Shown in pieces: positions 1 to 4,706 of a stretch of 6,481 nt of DNA. The notes beneath the pieces are model-generated. The model did not search any database. It was not told where the DNA came from and saw only the letters and a list, made by a program, of their open reading frames with translations. The position numbers and the translations under genes are program-made. The first letter of the stretch is position 1. Every line of letters begins with the position of its first letter. Source of the stretch: Spirochaetales bacterium. GTDB lineage: Bacteria > Spirochaetota > Spirochaetia > B11-G9. The stretch is taken from the NCBI GenBank assembly GCA_027077185.1, contig JALTGJ010000450.1:1-6481 (forward strand), written 5' to 3'.

Positions 1-735
1 ATAATTTTTATATTGAACAGGGAATTTTTCAGGATCTCCTACAATATAGGCTTTTGCAACAACTAATTCCTCAATTGCTCTGTTTACAGCATCTACAGCA
101 TGATCATTTGGAATTACTACAACAATATTAATACTTTCCTGGATTTTAGCCCCCTGAATAAGGTCTGCCATCTTACGGCTGCGAGCCATATGCATCATCG
201 AAGCACCATTATACAATGCAGCAAGAACAACTACTTTATCACCCACAGAAGACAAAGCATGGGGAAAGGAGGAATCAAAATAAATTGTATCCCCTTCCTC
301 TAAAATATATTCTTTATCATCTACAATAATTTTTAAGATTCCGGACATAACATAGTGGAATTCCTCGCCCTCATGGGAACTGTACTCTACAGTATCTTTT
401 TTTTTAATTTCCACCAGGAAGGGTTCAACATGTCTGCCGCTGTAATGAGGAGCCAGACTCTCATAATCAAGTCGTGTCTTACGCTCAACTCTTACCCGGG
501 AATCTGACCTGGTTACCACAACCGATTTTTCATAAAACCCTTTACCATCGATGAGTGAAGACACATCAGTATCAAGAACATTGGCTAATTTTAAAAGATC
601 GGAAACAGAAACCTCAAGTCCCTCATCCTCTACCAGCTTTAAATACAGCTCATCCTTTTCTATTGCCTTTGCAAGCTCTATCCGGGAAATCTTTCTATCA
701 ATTCTAATATTTTTTATATTGTCACCTGTTTTCAT
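1..735 (-). CDS. XRE-cupin regulator fused to a phosphate acyltransferase-like domain (partial, 3' end outside window)
   Basis: The reading frame is open from ATG at 733-735 to the left edge: 245 codons, no stop, so the C-terminus is missing. Residues about 4-63 match an XRE-type helix-turn-helix (NIKNIRIDRKISRIELAKAI, then SVSDLLKLANVLDTDVSSLI). Residues about 104-178 are a cupin: first motif HEGEEFHYVMSG (His121, Glu125) and second motif GDTIYFDSSFPHA (His160) could bind a metal or ligand. Ordinary XRE-cupin regulators end near 180-190 residues. This one continues with ADLIQGAKIQESINIVVVIP and AYIVGDPEKF, which resemble the N-terminal strand-helix-strand of phosphate acetyl/butyryltransferases. 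The start is supported by GGAGG (745-749) nine bases upstream. It lies 26 bases after leuA on the same strand, so cotranscription is likely. I infer a DNA-binding sensor of an acyl-CoA or acyl-phosphate, or a moonlighting enzyme. The HTH and cupin calls are firm; the acyltransferase call rests on about 55 residues. Confidence 0.8.
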   Translation of the reverse strand, partial: MKTGDNIKNIRIDRKISRIELAKAIEKDELYLKLVEDEGLEVSVSDLLKLANVLDTDVSSLIDGKGFYEKSVVVTRSDSRVRVERKTRLDYESLAPHYSGRHVEPFLVEIKKKDTVEYSSHEGEEFHYVMSGILKIIVDDKEYILEEGDTIYFDSSFPHALSSVGDKVVVLAALYNGASMMHMARSRKMADLIQGAKIQESINIVVVIPNDHAVDAVNRAIEELVVAKAYIVGDPEKFPVQYKNY

Positions 736-761
736 TCAGGGAATCCTCCATAAACCTATTT

Positions 762-2450
762 CTAACTCAGACTTAATCTATTTAGTGCACTTACAATTGC
801 CTTTATAGACGCCATTGATATGTTAGAATCAGTTCCAACACCATACTTAACAGTTCCATTTCCCTGTCGCAAACTTATATAAGAGACTGCGACTGAATCT
901 GATCCGCCATCAATATTATGTTCATCGTAACTTTTAAGCTTTACAGGACTGCTAAGAGTAGAATTTATTCCCTTTATAAATGCATCTATAGGACCATTCC
1001 CCTCATTCTTAAATTCAAGATCCTTACCTTTATAATTCAACAAACCGGAAACATAGGTAATTTCTTCTGCAGAGCTTATTGAGCTGTCCGTATCCATACT
1101 AATTTTTATATGCTTTAAAATATACGGCGCTTGTAGTTCCAGGTATTCATTTTTAAACTTTTCCCATATTGCTCTTGAAGAAATTTCAGAACCACTTTCT
1201 TCTGTTAACCCCTGTATCACTTTACTAAACTCAGCCTGCATGGGTTTTGGAAGCTTATAACCAAATTCAGTATCTAAAAGATATGCAACTCCACCTTTTC
1301 CTGACTGGCTGTTAATCCGAATAATAGACTGATAATTTCGGCCTACATCTTTAGGATTTATAGGCAAATAGGGAACTTCCCATATTTTGCTCTTTCTCTC
1401 TTCCCTTTTCTTAAAGCCTTTATTAATAGCATCCTGATGAGATCCCGAAAATGCAGTATAAACTAAATCTCCTGCATAGGGGTGTCTGGGATGGACTCTC
1501 ATTCTTGTACAACTTGTATATTCATCCTTAATATAATTTATACTTGAAAAATCCAGTTCAGGGTCAACCCCCTGGCTAAAAATATTTAAAGCCATGGTAA
1601 TTATATCAAGATTTCCTGTTCGTTCACCATTTCCAAAAAGAGTACCTTCCACCCTGTCTGCACCAGCCATCACACCAAGTTCACTGGCTGCAACAGCTGT
1701 ACCCCTGTCATTATGTGCATGCAGACTTATAATTACAGAATCTCTATCCTTAATATTGGTACAAAACCATTCTATCTGATCTGCATGAATATTAGGCGTT
1801 GACATCTCTATTGTTGCCGGTAAATTTAAGATTAATTTATTGACCCGAGTCGGTTTAAAAATATCCATTACTTTATGACAAACTTCCAAAGCATAATCCA
1901 TCTCCGTACCTGTAAAACTTTCAGGAGTATACTCAAATCTAATTCCCGGATTATTTATTTCATCACTTATTGCTTTTACAAGACTCGCACCATCGACAGC
2001 AATCTTAATAATTTCTTCTTTGTTCATATTAAAAACAACATCTCTCTGTAAAGTAGAGGTAGAATTATACATATGAACAATAGCCTTATCCGCACCTTCA
2101 AGAGCTTCAAAGGTTCTGCGAATTAAATGCTCCCTGGCCTGGGTAAGAACCTGAATTGTTACGTCTGCAGGAATCATATTTTCTTCGATCAATACCCTTG
2201 CAAAATCAAAATCCACCTGGGAAGCAGAAGGGAATCCAATCTCAATTTCTTTAAACCCAATATCACATAACAACCTGAATAGCCTTTTTTTCTGATCCAG
2301 GTTCATTGGGATATCCAGAGCCTGGTTGCCATCCCGGAGATCGACACTGCACCAGGAGGGAGCTTTTGTAATTTGCTTATCGGGCCATTTCCTGTTTGGA
2401 AGTTTTACTGCAGGAAAAGATCTGTAACTTTTAAAATTCATTTTCTTCAT
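762..2450 (-). CDS. leuA: 2-isopropylmalate synthase, long (type 2) form
   Basis: This cytoplasmic enzyme condenses acetyl-CoA with 2-oxoisovalerate to give 2-isopropylmalate, the first committed step of leucine synthesis. The 562 residues fit the long LeuA class typified by mycobacterial and yeast enzymes. The TIM barrel has SVDLRDGNQAL at 35-45 (Arg39 and metal ligand Asp40), HAHND at 244-248 (metal ligands His244 and His246) and GNGERTGN at 273-280. The 204-residue gap from Asp40 to His244 equals that in the Mycobacterium tuberculosis enzyme. A linker with SGKGG near 383-387 leads to the C-terminal LeuA regulatory domain, about 440-562, with EGNGPIDAF at 483-491; in this family it binds leucine for feedback inhibition. 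ATG is preceded by AGGAG six bases upstream. Expression appears controlled by the leader-peptide attenuator just upstream. No key residue is missing. Homocitrate or citramalate synthase is less likely given the N-terminal extension and the leucine-rich leader. Confidence 0.96.
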   Translation of the reverse strand: MKKMNFKSYRSFPAVKLPNRKWPDKQITKAPSWCSVDLRDGNQALDIPMNLDQKKRLFRLLCDIGFKEIEIGFPSASQVDFDFARVLIEENMIPADVTIQVLTQAREHLIRRTFEALEGADKAIVHMYNSTSTLQRDVVFNMNKEEIIKIAVDGASLVKAISDEINNPGIRFEYTPESFTGTEMDYALEVCHKVMDIFKPTRVNKLILNLPATIEMSTPNIHADQIEWFCTNIKDRDSVIISLHAHNDRGTAVAASELGVMAGADRVEGTLFGNGERTGNLDIITMALNIFSQGVDPELDFSSINYIKDEYTSCTRMRVHPRHPYAGDLVYTAFSGSHQDAINKGFKKREERKSKIWEVPYLPINPKDVGRNYQSIIRINSQSGKGGVAYLLDTEFGYKLPKPMQAEFSKVIQGLTEESGSEISSRAIWEKFKNEYLELQAPYILKHIKISMDTDSSISSAEEITYVSGLLNYKGKDLEFKNEGNGPIDAFIKGINSTLSSPVKLKSYDEHNIDGGSDSVAVSYISLRQGNGTVKYGVGTDSNISMASIKAIVSALNRLSLS

Positions 2451-2474
2451 AGAAGACTCCTCTTTTTAACATTT

Positions 2475-2510
2475 TGCAGTTAGCACCCACACAGGGGTAC
2501 TCCTACTGCA
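2475..2510 (-). promoter_or_regulatory. Second leader hairpin between attenuator and leuA start
   Basis: In the leuA-sense RNA, TGCAGT and ACTGCA form six outer pairs. AGUACCC and GGGUGCU then form seven inner pairs around the loop CUGUGU, with a small internal loop (AGG opposite A). One inner pair is G-U, which pairs only in the leuA-sense RNA and not in the opposite transcript; this argues for a role as RNA on this strand. The hairpin begins at the end of the U tract of the attenuator terminator and ends 24 bases before the leuA ATG. It has no U tract of its own, so it is not an intrinsic terminator. A 5' stabiliser or translation-control element is possible; the function is unknown. Confidence 0.55.
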
Positions 2511-2542
2511 AAAAAAAAGTGCCCTGGGAAATCCCACGGCAC
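2510..2542 (-). terminator. Attenuator (intrinsic terminator) of the leuA leader
   Basis: In leuA sense, GTGCCGTGGG and CCCAGGGCAC pair around an ATTT loop (ten positions, one G-G mismatch) and are followed directly by nine T residues. It sits 21 bases after the stop codon of the leucine-rich leader peptide and about 60 bases before leuA, where an attenuator should be. It also lies well after asnC and may stop read-through from that gene. Confidence 0.9.
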
Positions 2543-2590
2543 ATATAATTGCAATATTGGTAATTACCTACTACGCAATTCTGCACCGTA
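2535..2590 (-). promoter_or_regulatory. Antiterminator pairing of the leucine attenuator
   Basis: In leader RNA sense, ACGGUGCA (2582-2589, leader codons 22-25) can pair with UGUGCCGU (2536-2543), giving eight pairs including two G-U wobbles; a further U-G pair is possible at 2590:2535. The second strand overlaps the 5' arm of the terminator, so the two folds exclude each other. A ribosome stalled on the leucine cluster (2603-2641) leaves the first strand free and favours read-through. One that reaches the stop codon at 2564-2566 covers it and lets the terminator form. The pairing is visible in the sequence; the switching is inferred from known leu, ilv and trp attenuators. Confidence 0.65.
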
Positions 2591-2656
2591 CACCTCTTTA
2601 ACCAAGGATAATAGCAGAGAAAGTAGTAAATTTAGCAATAACACTGTTCCTTTCAT
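2564..2656 (-). CDS. leuL: Leucine-rich leader peptide of the leuA attenuator
   Basis: This 30-codon frame reads MKGTVLLLNLLLSLLLSLVK and then EVYGAELRSR before TAA. Eleven of the 30 residues are leucine, ten of them in codons 6-18, and they use TTA, TTG, CTA, CTT and CTG codons. It is a classic sensor of charged leucyl-tRNA: ribosomes stall in the run when leucine is scarce. The ATG has no good Shine-Dalgarno site, and the likely transcription start is only a few bases upstream, so it may be translated as a nearly leaderless message. AAAGGA inside codons 2-3 is placed to serve TTG at codon 7, which would give a shorter peptide that keeps nine of the leucines. Transcription into leuA is then decided by the downstream terminator/antiterminator. 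The peptide itself probably has no function beyond translation. The name follows the leader-peptide convention. Confidence 0.85.
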   Translation of the reverse strand: MKGTVLLLNLLLSLLLSLVKEVYGAELRSR

Positions 2657-2664
2657 TGGGCACC

Positions 2665-2693
2665 AGCTTAATAAGGTGCAAAATTATTGTCAA
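2665..2693 (-). promoter_or_regulatory. Probable leuL-leuA promoter
   Basis: A perfect -35 box TTGACA (2688-2693) lies just past the asnC stop codon, reading towards leuA. At 17 bases spacing the -10 is TAAGCT (2665-2670), a weak match. A better hexamer, TATTAA (2668-2673), is spaced only 14 bases. Either puts the transcription start a few bases before the leader-peptide ATG at 2656. The -35 is convincing; the -10 is not settled. Confidence 0.5.
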
Positions 2694-2703
2694 TAGACTT
2701 ACC

Positions 2704-3171
2704 TTATATTTTAAGTTTAATATCTCTTGAGACTGGCTGATCCAGGGATATAAGTGTTTCTGTTGACTGTATTTCTTTTATTAACTGTAGTTTTTCAACC
2801 AGGAAGGTTTTTAAATCCAGAGTACTCTTAAGTACAACTTTTACAAAAAGTGAATAACTTCCTGTCGTATAATGAATATCAGTTATTTCATCCAGCTTTT
2901 TCAACTGTGAAAGTACAGAAAGAGAATCACCTGCATTATGCAAATTAATACCAATAAATGCAGTTACATCAAACCCAAGTTTAGGGTAGTCCAGAATTAT
3001 CCTGGAACCCTTTACTATTCCCAGTTCTTTTAAGCGGTTCATCCTGACATGGATAGTTCCCCCTGAAACAACAAGCTCTCTTGCAATTTCCTGGAATGAT
3101 TTTCTGGAATCCTCCTGAAGTATTGAAAGTATTTTAATATCCAAATTATCAATCTTAAGTTTATCGTCCAC
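2704..3171 (-). CDS. asnC: AsnC, Lrp/AsnC-family regulator divergent from asnA
   Basis: The product is a 155-residue DNA-binding regulator, counted from GTG at 3169-3171. Residues 6-55 are the winged helix-turn-helix (IDNLDIKILSILQEDSRKSF, recognition helix around SGGTIHVRMNRLKELG). Residues about 66-140 form the RAM effector domain with YTTGSYSLFVKV and IQSTETLISL. These stretches closely resemble E. coli AsnC as I recall it (IDNLD, GTIHVR, YYTTG, IQSTETLI), a protein that binds asparagine and activates asnA. The divergent asnA gene supports the same role here. I prefer GTG because GGAG (3178-3181) lies six bases before it and the resulting N-terminus matches AsnC. ATG at 3181-3183 would add four residues but has no ribosome binding site. 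AsnC-family proteins usually also act on their own promoter. No terminator is seen before the leuA leader, so some transcripts may run into the attenuator. Confidence 0.93.
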   Translation of the reverse strand: MDDKLKIDNLDIKILSILQEDSRKSFQEIARELVVSGGTIHVRMNRLKELGIVKGSRIILDYPKLGFDVTAFIGINLHNAGDSLSVLSQLKKLDEITDIHYTTGSYSLFVKVVLKSTLDLKTFLVEKLQLIKEIQSTETLISLDQPVSRDIKLKI

Positions 3172-3183
3172 AAAAAACTCCAT

Positions 3184-3287
3184 TTTTTATTAATCTATAA
3201 GCTATTAACCACAATATACACAAATATCATAATTAATTCTTTAATTATTGCTAAAAATTACATTATTAGTGTATTTTAGCTACTAAA
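3184..3287. promoter_or_regulatory. AT-rich asnC-asnA divergent control region with dyads
   Basis: This stretch holds no gene and is strongly AT-rich. GCTAAAA (3250-3256) and TTTTAGC (3274-3280) form a 7-bp inverted repeat with a 17-bp spacer. TAGCT (3277-3281) and AGCTA (3288-3292) form a second, overlapping one. Such dyads are candidates for AsnC binding. A possible asnA promoter is TTGCTA (3248-3253) with TATTTT (3272-3277) at 18 bases; both are only 4/6 matches. If that start were used, the asnA transcript would carry the whole downstream repeat island in its 5' leader. I could not place an asnC promoter. Confidence 0.45.
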
Positions 3288-3293
3288 AGCTAC

Positions 3294-3327
3294 GCCTGGT
3301 CGCAACTTCGTTGCTGCTCGACTATGC
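3294..3327 (+). repeat. First copy of the repeat core
   Basis: These 34 bases match the core at 3436-3469 except for one change (A at 3321 instead of G). The flanks differ: ACGCC before and GGCCTTA after, in place of TAAGCC and AACCTAA. It is therefore a separate member of the same repeat family, not part of the tandem pair. Confidence 0.85.
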
Positions 3328-3426
3328 GGCCTTACCTGCTCGGCAGCGAATCGTATCGCAGGAACTTGTTCCGAGAAACGAGTTCGGAGTCGTACCGGAA
3401 GAGCAAAGCGATGAGGAACGATCTCA

Positions 3427-3518
3427 GCAACCTAAGCCTGGTCGCAACTTCGTTGCTGCTCGGCTATGCAACCTAAGCCTGGTCGCAACTTCGTTGCTGC
3501 TCGGCTATGCAACCTAAG
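3427..3518 (+). repeat. 41-bp tandem repeat, two exact copies plus ten bases of a third
   Basis: Copies run 3427-3467 and 3468-3508, and GCAACCTAAG of a third copy occupies 3509-3518 before the sequence changes to GAGAACAAA. The unit is about 56% G+C and contains the GCAAC-TTC-GTTGC hairpin. The exact identity of the copies points to recent duplication. The last copy supplies the first bases of the asnA ribosome binding site AAGGAG (3516-3521). The copy number could vary between strains and alter the asnA leader. Confidence 0.92.
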
Positions 3519-3527
3519 GAGAACAAA

Positions 3528-4562
3528 ATGCCGACAGAAACTCTGAAAAAGTCAAAAAATCTCAGCCTTTTAGAAACAGAAAGAGCAATTGCATTTGTAA
3601 AAAAAGTGTTTCAATCAAAAATGGAATCATATCTTAACCTTATACCAATATCCGCTCCTCTGTTTACATCTGCAGATTCAGGAGTACAGGATAATCTTAA
3701 CGGAATTGAAAATGCTGTTAATTTTAAAATTAAAACTAACGGCGACAATAATTACGAGATCGTACATTCCCTTGCAAAATGGAAAAGATCGGCACTAAAA
3801 AGATACAATGCTGAACCAGGACAGGGAATAATAACAAACATGATAGCACTCCGTCCGGATGAGCCCGATTTGAACAGCCGCATACACTCAGTATATGTTG
3901 ATCAATGGGATTGGGAAAAGGTAATAGAGCCAGAGGACAGAAATCTTGATTTCTTAAAATCAACAGTAAGAATGATATTTCAATCTATTAAAGGTACAGC
4001 AGAAAGAGTAAATGACGAATTTGGTATTCCTGGAATACTTCCTGAAGAAATTAGTTTTGTGCACACTGAGGATTTAGTAAATAAATGGCCTGATAAAACA
4101 CCCAGGGAACGTGAAGACCTTATAACAAGATCTCTGGGAGCTGTATTTATTATTGGAATTGGTGGAGAACTCCCTGATGGCTCTATTCACGATGGAAGAG
4201 CTCCTGATTATGACGACTGGACCAGTGAAACAATAGAAGGAAAGCATGGACTGAATGGTGATATTATGGTTTGGAATCCAATTCTAGGAAGAGCTTTTGA
4301 ACTATCCTCCATGGGAATTAGAGTCGATGGTGACACTATGCTTAAACAGCTGGAAATTCGCGGAGAGAAAAACAGAACTAATCTGAACTGGCACAAAGAA
4401 CTATTAAACAGCAACCTGCCTCAGACAATTGGCGGAGGTATAGGTCAGTCCCGGCTGGCTATGTTTATTCTGCACAAAAAACATATTGGTGAAGTTCACG
4501 TAAGTGAATGGCCGGAAGATGTAATTATTGCATGCAAAAAAAAGGGTATTGAATTACTTTAA
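3528..4562 (+). CDS. asnA: Aspartate-ammonia ligase (ammonia-dependent asparagine synthetase)
   Basis: AsnA makes asparagine from aspartate, ammonia and ATP through an aspartyl-adenylate in the cytoplasm. The 344 residues are close to the usual 330, and family motifs run in order: ADSGVQDNLNG (49-59), VHSLAKWKR (79-87, conserved Lys84), ALRPDE (107-112, Arg109), HSVYVDQWDWE (120-130), RAPDYDDW (224-231), ELSSMGIRVD (258-267, Ser260) and GGGIGQSRL (302-310, Arg309). The fold is related to class II aminoacyl-tRNA synthetases. The start is ATG at 3528, with AAGGAG (3516-3521) six bases before it. An in-frame ATG at 3507 lies inside the tandem repeat and is rejected. asnA is divergent from asnC, the E. 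coli arrangement, so control by AsnC and asparagine is likely. The inserted repeat island lies between the AT-rich control region and the gene. A 36-nt palindrome follows the stop codon. Confidence 0.96.
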   Translation: MPTETLKKSKNLSLLETERAIAFVKKVFQSKMESYLNLIPISAPLFTSADSGVQDNLNGIENAVNFKIKTNGDNNYEIVHSLAKWKRSALKRYNAEPGQGIITNMIALRPDEPDLNSRIHSVYVDQWDWEKVIEPEDRNLDFLKSTVRMIFQSIKGTAERVNDEFGIPGILPEEISFVHTEDLVNKWPDKTPREREDLITRSLGAVFIIGIGGELPDGSIHDGRAPDYDDWTSETIEGKHGLNGDIMVWNPILGRAFELSSMGIRVDGDTMLKQLEIRGEKNRTNLNWHKELLNSNLPQTIGGGIGQSRLAMFILHKKHIGEVHVSEWPEDVIIACKKKGIELL

Positions 4563-4588
4563 AACTCCCACTATTTTATATACGAAAT

Positions 4589-4624
4589 AGAGACGTAGGG
4601 TGCTATACAGCACGCTACGTCTCT
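4589..4624. repeat. 36-nt near-perfect palindrome between asnA and the amidase gene
   Basis: AGAGACGTAG (4589-4598) pairs with CTACGTCTCT (4615-4624). After one G-G mismatch, GTGCT (4600-4604) pairs with AGCAC (4609-4613) around an ATAC loop; the outer stem extends one more pair with T4588 and A4625. It starts 27 bases after the asnA stop. There is no T tract on the plus strand, so it is not a standard terminator. It may protect the 3' end of asnA mRNA. The GTAGAGACGTAG-type ends look like REP-like dispersed palindromes known from several phyla, but I cannot confirm other copies. Confidence 0.75.
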
Positions 4625-4706
4625 ACATGTGTATCAATTTATAACAAAAGATTTTTCTGTCTCAGTTAAACTTTTTATGCTATTATATCTTCAAGGAGAT
4701 CCTTTA

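Larger units (their letters stand above)
3288..3518. repeat. GC-rich repeat island between asnC and asnA
   Basis: About 230 bp differ sharply in composition from the AT-rich surroundings. The island has one diverged and two exact copies of a core starting GCCTGGTCGCAACTTCG. Between them lies a stretch (about 3330-3426) with short palindromes, such as GGAACTTGTTCC (3361-3372), and purine-rich motifs such as GAGCAAAGCGATGAGGAACG. Each core contains the hairpin GCAAC-TTC-GTTGC. The open frame across it (3311-3517) changes frame between copies and has no believable protein. It looks like a dispersed intergenic repeat that has landed in the asnA leader. Whether it recurs elsewhere in the genome cannot be seen here. 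Confidence 0.75.

Noticed and set aside
100..303. Plus-strand frame within the fusion gene
   Set aside because: Lies opposite a continuous minus-strand frame with clear domain motifs; its translation has no recognisable features.
551..808. Plus-strand frame opposite the regulator and leuA end
   Set aside because: Shadow of the minus-strand coding sequence: serine- and leucine-rich reverse translation with no ribosome binding site.
2431..2472. Short ATG frame of 13 codons overlapping the leuA start
   Set aside because: It has no ribosome binding site, no notable codon content, and runs into the leuA start in another frame.
2451..2703. T-box riboswitch ahead of leuA
   Set aside because: The conserved T-box sequence (such as AGGGUGGNACCGCG) and a specifier stem are absent; the leucine-rich leader peptide explains the terminator better.
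3172..3183. ATG at 3181-3183 as the asnC start
   Set aside because: It has no ribosome binding site; its own GGAG bases are placed to serve GTG at 3169-3171. It would add only four residues, so it remains a minor possibility.
3311..3517. Open frame of 68 codons across the repeat island
   Set aside because: It is built from repeat copies read in shifting frames because 41 is not a multiple of three, has no ribosome binding site and matches no protein type.
3507..3527. Upstream in-frame ATG for asnA
   Set aside because: It lies inside the tandem repeat and has no ribosome binding site, while ATG at 3528 has AAGGAG at ideal spacing and gives a normal AsnA N-terminus.
4629..4706. GTG start adding 26 residues to the amidase
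   Set aside because: There is no Shine-Dalgarno site before it, it begins beside the palindrome, and ATG at 4707 has AAGGAG and matches the start region of FAAH-like proteins.
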